45,429 bases of DNA, taken from NCBI GenBank assembly GCA_016718605.1, contig JADKCY010000014.1, positions 1 to 45,429 on the forward strand, given 5' to 3'. Under the pieces are notes generated by a model. It saw only the letters and a program-made list of their open reading frames with translations, was not told the DNA's origin and did not search any database. Shown here piece after piece: positions 15,815-22,976 of this stretch; positions within the stretch are counted from its first letter, which is position 1, and every line of letters begins with the position of its first letter. Made by a program: the position numbers and the translations under genes. The DNA is from Lysobacterales bacterium. GTDB taxonomy: Bacteria; Pseudomonadota; Gammaproteobacteria; Xanthomonadales; Xanthomonadaceae.

Positions 15815-16560
15815 ACATGGCTTCCCATGCAATTGCAACGATCCCCACCGATGAAGGTGAACGCTTCAACCTGATGCAGCGCGAGGCGCGGCTGTTTGCC
15901 ACCTCTCCGCTGATTCCCGAGCATCTTCGCAAGGGCGGTCCCGATCAGGCGATGGCAAACTGCTACATCGCGCTCAAGATGGCGCGCACGATGGGCGAAG
16001 ACGCGCTTGTCGTCCTGCAGAACATTCACGTCGTCAACGGCAAGGCCGGATTTGCCTCGCAGTATATGATCGCCCGCGCCAACGCTTCCGGTGTTTTCAA
16101 GGGCCGGATCAACTGGCGCATCGACAAGAGCGACCGCAACAACCTGTCCGTCACCGCCTATGCAACGCTGGCCGAGACCGGCGATGTTGTCGAGTTCACC
16201 GTCGATATGGCGATGGCCACGGCTGAGGCATGGACGAAGAACCCCAAGTATCGGACCATGCCCGAGGTGATGCTGCGCTACCGCTCGGCCGCGTTCCTTG
16301 TCCGCTTCTACGCGCCCGACGTGATGCTCGGCTATCACACCAGCGACGAGATCGAGGATGTTGCCGTTGCCGCCACGATCGATGCACAGCCGCTTTCCGC
16401 CGCCATGCTGATCGAACAAGCCGCGCCGGCCAACGCCGTCCCCGAGATGGTCGAGGTTGAAGTCGAGGAAGGCTCCGAAGCCGACCACCAGGAAGGACGC
16501 GCGACGCAGGACATGGGCGAATCCTTCAACGACGACGCCGGTTTCGGGGAGGAAGGGTGA
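15811..16560 (+). CDS. RecT-family single-strand annealing protein
   Basis: The 249-residue protein carries the RecT-type core: AMANCYIALKMARTMGEDAL, ASQYMIARANASGVF, KNPKYRTMPEVMLRYRSAAFLVRFYAPDVMLG. The tail is acidic (VEVEVEEGSEAD). It binds single strands left by the nuclease and anneals them, giving recA-independent recombination. It is coupled to the exonuclease gene by ATGA. The pair may also explain the repeated cassettes in this operon. Confidence 0.85.
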   Translation: MNMASHAIATIPTDEGERFNLMQREARLFATSPLIPEHLRKGGPDQAMANCYIALKMARTMGEDALVVLQNIHVVNGKAGFASQYMIARANASGVFKGRINWRIDKSDRNNLSVTAYATLAETGDVVEFTVDMAMATAEAWTKNPKYRTMPEVMLRYRSAAFLVRFYAPDVMLGYHTSDEIEDVAVAATIDAQPLSAAMLIEQAAPANAVPEMVEVEVEEGSEADHQEGRATQDMGESFNDDAGFGEEG

Positions 16561-16820
16561 TGGACGCGGGATCGATCGCACTCGGTGTTGCCATTGGCCT
16601 CGCTATCGGCACGTTGGCCCTGCACATCAGCCGCCGCCTTGAACGCAAGCTGATCACCAGCCAGCGGGAATTGATCGTGGCGCAATCCGACTTCGCCCGC
16701 GACCTCTCCCGCAGGTTCATGGCGCTCAAGCGCAACGCCTTTCTCACCAACGAACACGGCCACCGCGTCCGCTACCACAAGGCATCTGCCGAGGTGCGGG
16801 CGAGGGCTGAGGCTGAGTAA
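16560..16820 (+). CDS. Membrane-anchored small protein
   Basis: The 86-residue product begins with a hydrophobic stretch, SIALGVAIGLAIGTLAL, followed by a charged helical domain (RRLERKLITSQRELIVAQ) that may be a short coiled coil facing the cytoplasm. The ATG at 16560 overlaps the recT stop. Function unknown. Confidence 0.6.
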   Translation: MDAGSIALGVAIGLAIGTLALHISRRLERKLITSQRELIVAQSDFARDLSRRFMALKRNAFLTNEHGHRVRYHKASAEVRARAEAE

Positions 16821-16888
16821 CGAAACCCACCGACGCGCCGGTATCATCGGGACGCGCGATAATGTGCCCGATGACAGGGAGATTTGAG

Positions 16889-17398
16889 ATGAAGAACACC
16901 CTTGTTTCGCTGATCGCTCGTGAGCGGGATTGCATGGATCGCATCAAGGCCCATGACGATCAGGCCGTTGCCGAGAGAAAACGCTTGATAGCCGCGCTTA
17001 CCGATGTGCGCCACCAAATCGGCAACGCCAAGGGCGGACTCGACAATGACCGCATTGCGATAGCGCGGGGCATCCTGAAGATTCAGGGCAGTTATCTCAA
17101 CGGGGGACAGGATAAGGGGTCCGTTATCCGCGATGCCGTTGACTGGCTCGCTACCGGCAAGAGTGCTGCATACCAAGGGTTGGATCAAAGCGACTACGGC
17201 ACGAAGTCATATGATCGCTGGTTCGGACAACGCTCTGACCATGAATGGGGTGGACCTAGGCACGGAAGCATCATTTTCCAGATCGGCCTAAAGGACCGCA
17301 AGCGCGAGCTGACCGAAGAAGAGCGCGATGCCGCAATCTATTTCCTGCTGAACATCGAGGGATGGGAAACTGCCCGCAACCAAGCGAAAGCAGCATGA
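16889..17398 (+). CDS. Hypothetical protein, 169 residues
   Basis: A GGGAGA site precedes ATG 16889. The first 50 residues are helical and charged (LIARERDCMDRIKAHDDQAVAERKR); the rest includes DWLATGKSAAYQG and SDYGTKSYDRWFGQRSDHEWG, a tyrosine- and tryptophan-rich segment, and a helical tail. No family is recognised. A 68-base gap before it may hold a local promoter, but no convincing one is seen. Confidence 0.65.
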   Translation: MKNTLVSLIARERDCMDRIKAHDDQAVAERKRLIAALTDVRHQIGNAKGGLDNDRIAIARGILKIQGSYLNGGQDKGSVIRDAVDWLATGKSAAYQGLDQSDYGTKSYDRWFGQRSDHEWGGPRHGSIIFQIGLKDRKRELTEEERDAAIYFLLNIEGWETARNQAKAA

Positions 17399-17535
17399 CC
17401 CACCAATCCGCCTACACGCAGCCGCTCGCCCCACCAGACACCGAGTTCATGCGGTTCCTGCACAAGCGCCGGGATGCGAGCTACATGGCCCGCGTGATGG
17501 AGAAGTGGCGCAGGGTTAGGGAGGGGGGGAAGTGA
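17395..17535 (+). CDS. Short basic protein, 46 residues
   Basis: The frame opens at ATG 17395 inside the previous stop (ATGA) and encodes a product ending ARVMEKWRRVREGGK. The segment FMRFLHKRRDASYMARVMEK is strongly basic, suggesting nucleic-acid contact. It is supported mainly by its coupling. Confidence 0.5.
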   Translation: MTHQSAYTQPLAPPDTEFMRFLHKRRDASYMARVMEKWRRVREGGK

Positions 17536-17574
17536 CGGCGCACACCATCGTCATGATGGATGTCAACAAACCCA

Positions 17575-17603
17575 CTTGACGCAGCCTAACTTGTCGGCGA
17601 TAT
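17575..17603 (+). promoter_or_regulatory. Candidate internal promoter
   Basis: CTTGAC, a 17-base spacer and CGATAT closely match the alphaproteobacterial housekeeping pattern CTTGAC-N17-CTATAT (eleven of twelve positions). It lies in an 88-base gap and is followed by AGGAGA and ATG 17624. Confidence 0.5.
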
Positions 17604-17623
17604 CAATCGACATAGGAGACACC

Positions 17624-17791
17624 ATGAACTGGCGCGAACACCTGAAACCGCACGAAGCCGAGCGCATCGCCAAGATCGAGGCCGCGCGTGATTATGCGGC
17701 TGGCCTTGGGCTGGAATATCGCCGGTTGTATGCCCGGGCGCACAAGCGGGCGGAGCGTTCTGTTCACCCACATACCGAAGGAGCCGCGTGA
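17624..17791 (+). CDS. Small NWR-family protein, paralogue 1
   Basis: The 55-residue product starts MNWREHLKPHEAERIAKIE and continues GLEYRRLYARAHKR. It is a paralogue of the 18439-18576 gene (NWRDYLTAEEIERLAQID..RRIYDRCRKR). The last residues HTEGAA are encoded by a 28-bp DNA cassette repeated three times in this operon. It is probably a small helical protein; function unknown. Confidence 0.65.
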   Translation: MNWREHLKPHEAERIAKIEAARDYAAGLGLEYRRLYARAHKRAERSVHPHTEGAA

Positions 17792-17796
17792 CATGG
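17769..17796 (+). repeat. 28-bp junction cassette, copy 1
   Basis: The identical sequence recurs at 18748-18775 and 19046-19073. It contains the end of one gene (His-Thr-Glu-Gly-Ala-Ala-stop), the AAGGAG ribosome site, and the ATGG start of the next gene. Confidence 0.85.
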
Positions 17797-18113
17797 GCTA
17801 TTTCTCGAACGCTACCGAATGGGAATACTGGGCAGGCGACAACTGCTTCAAGTGCCTGCACTGGCCCAAGACCGATGAAGCGCCCGGTTGCCCGGTGGAA
17901 ATGGCGCACAACCTCTACAACTATGAACTCTGCAACGAGGAAAAACACCCCGGCAAGGTGATCCTCGATTTGCTGATCCCGCGCCGAAAGGGCGGCACCG
18001 GCAATTGCAAGTGCGCCATGTTCAAGCCGCGCAACGGTGTCTCTGACAAGCACCTCAAGGACTGGGAAAAATACAAGGCCATGATGGCTGAAGCGTCAGG
18101 AATTAACCCATGA
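17793..18113 (+). CDS. Cysteine-rich small protein
   Basis: The 106-residue protein carries paired cysteines (NCFKCLHWPK, GCPVEMAHNLYNYELC, NCKCAMFKPR) that could bind a metal. It is initiated from repeat cassette 1. No family is assigned. The C-terminal half is basic (PRRKGGTGNCKC). Confidence 0.65.
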   Translation: MGYFSNATEWEYWAGDNCFKCLHWPKTDEAPGCPVEMAHNLYNYELCNEEKHPGKVILDLLIPRRKGGTGNCKCAMFKPRNGVSDKHLKDWEKYKAMMAEASGINP

Positions 18114-18442
18114 CACCCCAAACGCCGGAGCAAATCGCGGGGAATCGACCTGAATGCATCATCGTAAATTGCCGGAACGCTGCACCGGCCAGTGAACCAT
18201 TTTGCAGTAAGCACAAGGACAAGAAAATGACTGAAGCAATCCACCCCGCGCTGGTTCGGCCACCTCTTTACAGAAAAGGACTTCGTGTTCGCATGAACCA
18301 CGTTCCCGAAACAAAACAGAAGCCGCACAAGTTTCTGCATGATCGCTGGTCGCGCTGCCCGTCAACGCATTGCGAGCGTTCGCAGGAGTGCCGTTCACCG
18401 AACGAATGCAGCGCAGGCAAACCAAGGATTGGGCCGGCGTGA
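18110..18442 (+). CDS. Cysteine-containing hypothetical protein, 110 residues
   Basis: The product begins MTPQTPEQIAGNRPECIIVNC; the first 33 bases are nearly identical to the start of the 19324-19554 gene. Further on are CSKHKDKK and a C-terminal CPSTHCERSQECRSPNEC, a likely metal-binding cluster. The gene may be a mosaic in which a shared 5' cassette was joined to a different body. Confidence 0.55.
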   Translation: MTPQTPEQIAGNRPECIIVNCRNAAPASEPFCSKHKDKKMTEAIHPALVRPPLYRKGLRVRMNHVPETKQKPHKFLHDRWSRCPSTHCERSQECRSPNECSAGKPRIGPA

Positions 18443-18576
18443 ACTGGCGTGATTATCTGACTGCCGAGGAAATTGAGCGCTTGGCTCAAATCGACCGCGC
18501 AAAGAAGGATGGGCAGGCTGAACAGCGCCGCATCTATGACCGCTGCCGCAAGCGCATGGGACCGAAGAACAAATGA
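18439..18576 (+). CDS. Small NWR-family protein, paralogue 2
   Basis: The 45-residue protein starts at a GTG that overlaps the previous stop (GTGA) and reads NWRDYLTAEEIERLAQIDRA, then QRRIYDRCRKR. It is clearly related to the 17624-17791 protein but lacks the HTEGAA tail. The similarity to its paralogue supports this short frame. Confidence 0.6.
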   Translation: MNWRDYLTAEEIERLAQIDRAKKDGQAEQRRIYDRCRKRMGPKNK

Positions 18577-18770
18577 GCGCTATTCAAACCGATCGCCAAA
18601 CCGCTCCGCGACTCGCAGGTTTTGAGCCATCGAGGTTTAACCCCAGTTTTGCTAAGTTGAGCCGTTTTGTGCGGGTTTCATCGCGTTCGGACGTTCAAAC
18701 CGCGCCTCGTTTTTTCAATGGCATCGCGGCCGGCGTTCAAACTCACTCACATACCGAAGGAGCCGCGTGA
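18573..18770 (+). CDS. Hypothetical protein ending in cassette 2
   Basis: The 65-residue frame is coupled to the previous gene by ATGA and ends QTHSHTEGAA, encoded by cassette 2. The body is low in recognisable structure (SAIQTDRQTAPRLAGF, SDVQTAPRFFNG) and contains an internal short repeat, QTAPR. It might be a degraded gene kept open by the cassette. Confidence 0.45.
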   Translation: MSAIQTDRQTAPRLAGFEPSRFNPSFAKLSRFVRVSSRSDVQTAPRFFNGIAAGVQTHSHTEGAA

Positions 18771-18775
18771 CATGG
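18748..18775 (+). repeat. 28-bp junction cassette, copy 2
   Basis: Identical to 17769-17796. It supplies the stop of 18573-18770, the AAGGAG site and the start of 18772-19068. Confidence 0.85.
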
Positions 18776-19068
18776 CAAAGAGCAAATACGCCCGCGACCC
18801 TGATTATGGCCAGCCGGTCAAGTGGGCGCGGGAATATGACAAGCACTTCCCCGACAACACCGATGGTTGCTCGCGTCACACCAAGATGATCGCACACGAA
18901 AACCTGCGGGCAATCAATTCGCCCGTCCGCCGGATGCTGATCGATGCCGGATATGAACCGGACCATTGGGCGCAGTCGATGGAATTGACCGTCACAATGC
19001 TCTGGGAAGCCCGCGCCGAGATAGCCCGCCTCAAATCCATTCACTCACATACCGAAGGAGCCGCGTGA
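18772..19068 (+). CDS. Hypothetical protein, 98 residues
   Basis: Initiated from cassette 2 and terminated within cassette 3. The product includes SKYARDPDYGQPVKWAREYDK and a C-terminal helix, SMELTVTMLWEARAEIARLK, before HTEGAA. It is soluble and charged, with no family recognised. Confidence 0.6.
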   Translation: MAKSKYARDPDYGQPVKWAREYDKHFPDNTDGCSRHTKMIAHENLRAINSPVRRMLIDAGYEPDHWAQSMELTVTMLWEARAEIARLKSIHSHTEGAA

Positions 19069-19073
19069 CATGG
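19046..19073 (+). repeat. 28-bp junction cassette, copy 3
   Basis: Identical to the copies at 17769 and 18748. It joins 18772-19068 to 19070-19327. Confidence 0.85.
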
Positions 19074-19327
19074 CGGCAAAGCATGGCGAGCTAAAGGTGC
19101 GCTGGGGTAAACTCGATGGTGAAAGCCAACTTCTTTACGAATGGGGCGGCGGGGGCGCGCAAAAGCCGGACGCCCGCATTCTGATGAGTGCAATCGAGGA
19201 TGCTCCCGGTCGCCCCAAGGAGCGGTCACTGTCTGAGGAACTTGAGGCCCGTGGTTACGACTTAACCACCCTGCGTTTCTCAATCCGTCAACGCCCTTCC
19301 ACCCCCACCCAGGAGCCAACCCCATGA
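19070..19327 (+). CDS. Hypothetical protein, 85 residues
   Basis: This starts from cassette 3 and contains KVRWGKLDGESQLLYEWGGG and SLSEELEARGYDLTTLRFSI, the latter like a small alpha-beta fold. Function unknown. It is coupled by ATGA to the next gene. Confidence 0.6.
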   Translation: MAAKHGELKVRWGKLDGESQLLYEWGGGGAQKPDARILMSAIEDAPGRPKERSLSEELEARGYDLTTLRFSIRQRPSTPTQEPTP

Positions 19328-19554
19328 CACCCCAAACGCCGGAGCAGATCGCGGGGAAGCTCACGAAGGCGCAGCGGGAGGCAATCACTTCTGCCACCGA
19401 TGTAATGAGCAACCACGGCGGCTATCCATTCTTTACCGTGCGCCACACTGGCGAACCTTGGCCGATGGGGATTGCTCAATTCATGACGCTGAAAACCGAC
19501 CGCCTCACTCCACTCGGCCTCCAAGTCCGCGCAATCCTACGAGGTGAAGCATGA
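19324..19554 (+). CDS. Hypothetical protein, 76 residues
   Basis: The first codons (MTPQTPEQIAG) come from a 33-base stretch that also begins the 18110-18442 gene, with one mismatch. The remainder (LTKAQREAITSA, FFTVRHTGEPWPMGIAQF, LTPLGLQVRAILR) looks like a complete small domain. It is coupled to the lipoprotein gene by ATGA. Confidence 0.6.
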   Translation: MTPQTPEQIAGKLTKAQREAITSATDVMSNHGGYPFFTVRHTGEPWPMGIAQFMTLKTDRLTPLGLQVRAILRGEA

Positions 19555-19844
19555 CAGAACATACACGAATAGCCGCACTGGCATCAGTCCTGTTGCTTAC
19601 CGCCTGTGCGCCAGATCCGGCTGATCCGCATGAAGCTGCGCGCGGCTTGCTGCGAGCGAAGCTCAGTCAGCGATGCATGGAAAGCCTGCCAGCGGGTCCG
19701 CAATCGACGCATTACAATGATTGGAGCGAAGTGGTGGATTCCTGCACACAGAACGCTTGGTATCAGGCGAACGGCTGCAAAAACCCGGAGCTTTGCCTGC
19801 GCGAATTGTTTCCCGCCGACAAAAGCAAAGCCCGAGGTGACTAA
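19551..19844 (+). CDS. Phage-encoded lipoprotein
   Basis: The 97-residue product has a short signal peptide and lipobox (IAALASVLLLTAC) with cysteine 19 as the expected lipidated residue. The mature part has four further cysteines (RCMESL, SCTQNAW, GCKNPELCLR) that could form disulfides in the periplasm. It stands apart from the lysis genes, so it is not the spanin. Early phage lipoproteins sometimes block receptors or superinfection; that role is only a possibility here. Confidence 0.7.
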   Translation: MTEHTRIAALASVLLLTACAPDPADPHEAARGLLRAKLSQRCMESLPAGPQSTHYNDWSEVVDSCTQNAWYQANGCKNPELCLRELFPADKSKARGD

Positions 19845-20104
19845 TGGAACTCCTACCGATCAAGCGCGGCATCCCGGTCCCGACTGTACGCAGCACCCTG
19901 ACGATCTACCCGTTCGCGGAGATGCAGGTTGGCGATTGCTTTGACGCACCGCGCGACAAGGGCCGGAACGCGCACGGCAAGGACATGCGGCAATTGTCCG
20001 TCGCTGCTGCGGCTGCGTCATGGGCCAAGCGTAACAAGGCCGCTGCGAAGTTTTCGGCGCGGTTGCTGGATGAACATAACGTTAGATGTTGGAGGATAGC
20101 ATGA
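19844..20104 (+). CDS. Conserved small phage protein, IYPF-type
   Basis: The 86-residue product contains STLTIYPFAEMQVGDCFDAP and AAAAASWAKRNKAAAKFSAR, a pattern shared by many phage and prophage proteins of unknown function. The fold appears beta then helical; the basic helix suggests nucleic-acid contact. It overlaps the lipoprotein stop by one base (TAATG). Confidence 0.65.
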   Translation: MELLPIKRGIPVPTVRSTLTIYPFAEMQVGDCFDAPRDKGRNAHGKDMRQLSVAAAAASWAKRNKAAAKFSARLLDEHNVRCWRIA

Positions 20105-20403
20105 CCGATAAGCACACGCTGGTTGAGCGGTTGAACAATAGCGACTGGGGGCCAAACGTCACGGATGCCTTGACCCGCTGGGCTATGGAACGCGCCGAAG
20201 CCGCCAACCGCATCACCGCACTTGAAGCGCGGGAGGCTGAGCTGGTGGAACGCCTGTCCAATGCCTCTGAAGAACTCGAATACTTTGTCGAGTTTGCCCG
20301 CCGCCAGTCGGAATTTGAAGGCGATGCAGATGCTGGGTTTGCGGTTGTCCGTGAAGCCCGCGCCACACTCGCCAAGGCCCGCCAATCCGATGAAGGGGAA
20401 TGA
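20101..20403 (+). CDS. Coiled-coil protein, 100 residues
   Basis: The middle (MERAEAANRITALEAREAEL, then EELEYFVEFARRQSEF) has heptad-like leucine and alanine spacing, predicting a coiled coil. No enzymatic motif is seen. It is coupled upstream by ATGA and followed by the next ATG after one base. Confidence 0.65.
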   Translation: MTDKHTLVERLNNSDWGPNVTDALTRWAMERAEAANRITALEAREAELVERLSNASEELEYFVEFARRQSEFEGDADAGFAVVREARATLAKARQSDEGE

Positions 20404-20404
20404 T

Positions 20405-20665
20405 ATGAGTACGACTGCCGAACGCTTGATCGCTGCGGGGCATAAACCTCATTTGGACGATGACGGCGAAATTGACATCTTCGCGATAGACTTCGGCCAC
20501 CACAACGGTCCGGCTTGCTCGGTCTGTGCCGAGGGTCGGTGTCAGCACTGCGATGACGGCTCGCCTTTCGAACCATGCCCCGGCGAGGAAGAGGTTGTGC
20601 GACGGGCGAAAGAGAAGCGCCGCGCCCAATTTGATACTCTTAAGGCGGAGTTCGAACCGTCATGA
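20405..20665 (+). CDS. Cysteine-cluster protein, 86 residues
   Basis: The product includes CSVCAEGRCQHCDDGSPFEPC, a likely zinc-binding cluster, then a charged helix, VVRRAKEKRRAQFDTLKAEF. It reads like a small zinc-ribbon DNA- or protein-binding module. It is coupled by ATGA to the next gene. Confidence 0.65.
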   Translation: MSTTAERLIAAGHKPHLDDDGEIDIFAIDFGHHNGPACSVCAEGRCQHCDDGSPFEPCPGEEEVVRRAKEKRRAQFDTLKAEFEPS

Positions 20666-21075
20666 CCCAATCCCCCATAGACCCCCACCACAAGGATCAG
20701 GCGGCGAATATGCTAAGCCAATCCTATGACCGCATTCTAACCATCGCCCAGACCCTAGCCAACGACGAGGCGAAGGGTAAGGCGCTCGCGGAGATCAACC
20801 GGATTGCGGTTGAGAATGACTGGCCCAACCTAAGCTATGCCGCCGACATTCGCGCAGTTGCCGCCATCGCAGCCCCATACCGCGCCAGTGATCCGGTTGC
20901 GGAGGCGTTGAAGGCGGAGGCTATGACCATCGTTCTTGCGGAAAGCGTTCCGCGTACAATTCAGCAGATTGAAGCAATCCGCAACGGCATCGCTGGCCAA
21001 GGCAAGATTGATCTTGTGATGCGCGCCCTCAAGCGCGGCATGGAATTGGCCCGCACCATCGAAGGGGATCGCTAA
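20662..21075 (+). CDS. Hypothetical helical protein, 137 residues
   Basis: The sequence is almost wholly helical (SYDRILTIAQTLANDEAKGK, AVAAIAAPYRASD, IDLVMRALKRGMELARTI). No family is recognised. It ends one base into the next start. Confidence 0.6.
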   Translation: MTQSPIDPHHKDQAANMLSQSYDRILTIAQTLANDEAKGKALAEINRIAVENDWPNLSYAADIRAVAAIAAPYRASDPVAEALKAEAMTIVLAESVPRTIQQIEAIRNGIAGQGKIDLVMRALKRGMELARTIEGDR

Positions 21076-21434
21076 TGGAACAGGTGAAAGCGGAGCCGGT
21101 TGCGGACTGGCTGCAAGAATGCACTGACGGGCGCGTGTCTAGCCATACGATCACGATGCTGAACAGCTTCCGGCGTTGGTATGACGAATACCGCCCCCTC
21201 TACGCCACCCCGCAGCCCGCCGCCGTCGATGGGCTGGTGGACAACAAGGCCGTGCAGCGTGCCGTAATGGCCTCAGTCAGTCTCGGCGCATGGATGAGCG
21301 CGGCGCTGGACGACCCCGCCGTTTGTGACGCAATGAAAGCGGACATTCAGGAATGGTTTAGCGCAGGCGAACCCGTGCAGATGATGGCCCAAGCCCTCGC
21401 CCAAAACGAAAGGAACGAAGATGGCAACGGATAA
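21075..21434 (+). CDS. Hypothetical protein, 119 residues
   Basis: Contains SFRRWYDEYRPLYATPQPAA, a PLYATPQP segment common in small phage proteins that share swapped N- or C-terminal pieces, and a helical C-terminal half. It overlaps the next gene by 14 bases. Function unknown. Confidence 0.6.
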   Translation: MEQVKAEPVADWLQECTDGRVSSHTITMLNSFRRWYDEYRPLYATPQPAAVDGLVDNKAVQRAVMASVSLGAWMSAALDDPAVCDAMKADIQEWFSAGEPVQMMAQALAQNERNEDGNG

Positions 21435-21855
21435 AGTGATGGGCCGTGAATGCCCATACAATCACCCGGTCGGAACCAGATGCCCGATTTGCAGCGATTG
21501 GCCTTATGCCAAGGGTGGGGCAGCAGCATTTAACGCCCGAACCGCCGCAATGGACGCCCTGATCGCAGACAGTGCCGACATGATTGATGCGCCCGCAAGT
21601 GCCGATGCGCTGGGGGAGGTGGAGCGTGTTATGGCTGCGATGCGGACGGCGGATGGTTCCTGCTATGCGCGCGGCACCTACAGAGACAGCCGCCGCTATT
21701 GGGAAGGTGTCGCCACCGCAGCCCTGCCCACAATGTCACCGGCTGGTGAGGTGGGGAAGATCGTCGCTTGGTTGCGAGGTGATAACGGCTTTGACACCGA
21801 GGAAGGACTTGAAATTGCCGACGCAATCGAACGCGGAGATTATCGCCATGACTGA
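21421..21855 (+). CDS. Cysteine-motif protein, 144 residues
   Basis: The N-terminus CPYNHPVGTRCPICSDWP could form a zinc knuckle. The C-terminal part (GKIVAWLRGDNGFDTEEGLE) resembles the VVAWLRE segment in the 22247-22537 protein, suggesting shared modules. It is coupled to the next gene by an eight-base overlap. Confidence 0.6.
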   Translation: MATDKVMGRECPYNHPVGTRCPICSDWPYAKGGAAAFNARTAAMDALIADSADMIDAPASADALGEVERVMAAMRTADGSCYARGTYRDSRRYWEGVATAALPTMSPAGEVGKIVAWLRGDNGFDTEEGLEIADAIERGDYRHD

Positions 21856-22087
21856 CAGTGTTGAGCAGTGCGATAGGGATGCGGCGCAGTCGTTTGCGGA
21901 CGACAACACCCTTTGCGGCTGCGACAAGTGCATCCCGGTGTACGCCGCTGCCTTCGCCCGCCATCGGATCGCTGAACGGGAACGGTGTGCTAAAATCGTA
22001 GAAGCCCGCGTTGAGCCTTCATGGCACCTCGCAGCGAAGAACGCCGCCTATGTGATCGCCAAAGCCATCCGGGAGCCCAAGCCATGA
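21848..22087 (+). CDS. Hypothetical protein, 79 residues
   Basis: Begins MTDSVEQCDRDAAQSFADD and continues CGCDKCIPVYAAAFARHRIAERERCAKIVEARV, a helical segment with paired cysteines. This AFARHRIAERERCAKI motif is widespread in phage accessory proteins of unknown function. Confidence 0.65.
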   Translation: MTDSVEQCDRDAAQSFADDNTLCGCDKCIPVYAAAFARHRIAERERCAKIVEARVEPSWHLAAKNAAYVIAKAIREPKP

Positions 22088-22260
22088 CGCCAGAACAGCG
22101 TGAAACCATCGCGCTACACCGCAGAATTGGCGAGGCAGAGGGCCTGCTTATCGGATGGCTCTATGTCGACCACAAGGACGCGGCGCACTTGGAACTGGCG
22201 CGGTCGGTAACGCAGCGGTTCATTGATGCACGTAAGGAGCAAGACCATGCCAACGGATGA
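22084..22260 (+). CDS. Hypothetical protein, 58 residues
   Basis: The short helical product (MTPEQRETIALHRRIGEAEG, then HLELARSVTQRFIDARKEQ) ends EQDHANG, the same ending as the 23327-23536 protein, because both run into the same repeated cassette. It is coupled on both sides. Confidence 0.6.
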   Translation: MTPEQRETIALHRRIGEAEGLLIGWLYVDHKDAAHLELARSVTQRFIDARKEQDHANG

Positions 22261-22278
22261 AGTGACGGACGCGGACAA
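22236..22278 (+). repeat. 43-bp junction repeat, copy 1
   Basis: Matches 23512-23554 exactly. It includes the end of one gene (EQDHANG-stop in one frame) and the start MPTDEVTDADK of the next gene in another frame. Confidence 0.85.
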
Positions 22279-22537
22279 ACATGCATCGGTGAGACTCGCC
22301 TATACGCTAGGACTGACTGCCGAGGAATTCACAAGCGGGGCTGCGGATATTCTCGTTAAAGCTATGCGAGATCACCGCACCACATCCGAACAGCGCGACT
22401 ATGACCGGGCTATTGGCGAGGTGGTGGCTTGGTTACGGGAACGTATGAAGGTCGTGAAAGGTGGCGAGGGCGGTGTTATCGGCACCACAATGGCTTTATG
22501 TGCCACCGCAATCGAAGCCGGGGAGCATAAGCCATGA
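22247..22537 (+). CDS. Hypothetical protein, paralogue of 23523-23792
   Basis: The 96-residue protein shares its start (MPTDEVTDADK), a central RDYDRAIGEVVAW segment and its end (AIEAGEHKP) with the 23523-23792 product, while the parts between differ. This is a duplicated gene with diverged middle sections. Function unknown. Confidence 0.65.
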   Translation: MPTDEVTDADKHASVRLAYTLGLTAEEFTSGAADILVKAMRDHRTTSEQRDYDRAIGEVVAWLRERMKVVKGGEGGVIGTTMALCATAIEAGEHKP

Positions 22538-22538
22538 C
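22508..22538 (+). repeat. 31-bp gene-end repeat, copy 1
   Basis: Identical to 23763-23793. It codes the AIEAGEHKP end and the next ATGAC start, including a GGGGAG ribosome site. Confidence 0.8.
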
Positions 22539-22899
22539 ACTCATTGAACGGATCGAGGGGGCGGAGGGGCCGAGTAGGGGGCTGTTTGGGGACGCCTATC
22601 GAGCAATCTTTCCGTCGCTGAAGTCGCGTGACCATAGCGTTGAGGAATGTGAGAAGTCGGATCTCCGCGCCTTTCGCTTTTGGCGAATGCTTGACGCCGA
22701 AGCATGGCTTTCCGCCGCTGAAATGCTGGTCAGTGCGCCAGAGTGGAACTGTGAGCTATGGGATAGCAACGGCATTTATCCTGAACACATTCGAGCAACC
22801 GCATGGGTCAAGGGCGCTGCTCGCTGTTATGCAGCAACCCCCGCTCTCGCACTCTGCGCCGCCGCACTTCGCGCAATAGGAGACACACACGATGACTAG
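22534..22899 (+). CDS. Hypothetical protein, 121 residues
   Basis: The protein reads MTLIERIEGAEGPSRGLFGD and later AEAWLSAAEMLV, then TPALALCAAALRAI. This layout (start, RRFR..DAEAWLSAAEML, end) is recurrent in alphaproteobacterial phages without known function. It is coupled to the preceding gene by ATGA and is the last gene before a promoter gap. Confidence 0.65.
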   Translation: MTLIERIEGAEGPSRGLFGDAYRAIFPSLKSRDHSVEECEKSDLRAFRFWRMLDAEAWLSAAEMLVSAPEWNCELWDSNGIYPEHIRATAWVKGAARCYAATPALALCAAALRAIGDTHDD

Positions 22900-22918
22900 G
22901 GGTGAGGCACAGAAACCT

Positions 22919-22947
22919 GTTGACACGCCGGACAATATGTCCTAGCT
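22919..22947 (+). promoter_or_regulatory. Candidate internal promoter
   Basis: GTTGACA with a 17-base spacer and CTAGCT lies in the 77-base gap before ATG 22977. The -35 element is perfect for TTGACA; the -10 element is weak. AAAGG follows as a ribosome site. Confidence 0.45.
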
Positions 22948-22976
22948 AAGATCGTGTTACAGCGAAAGGCAAGACG

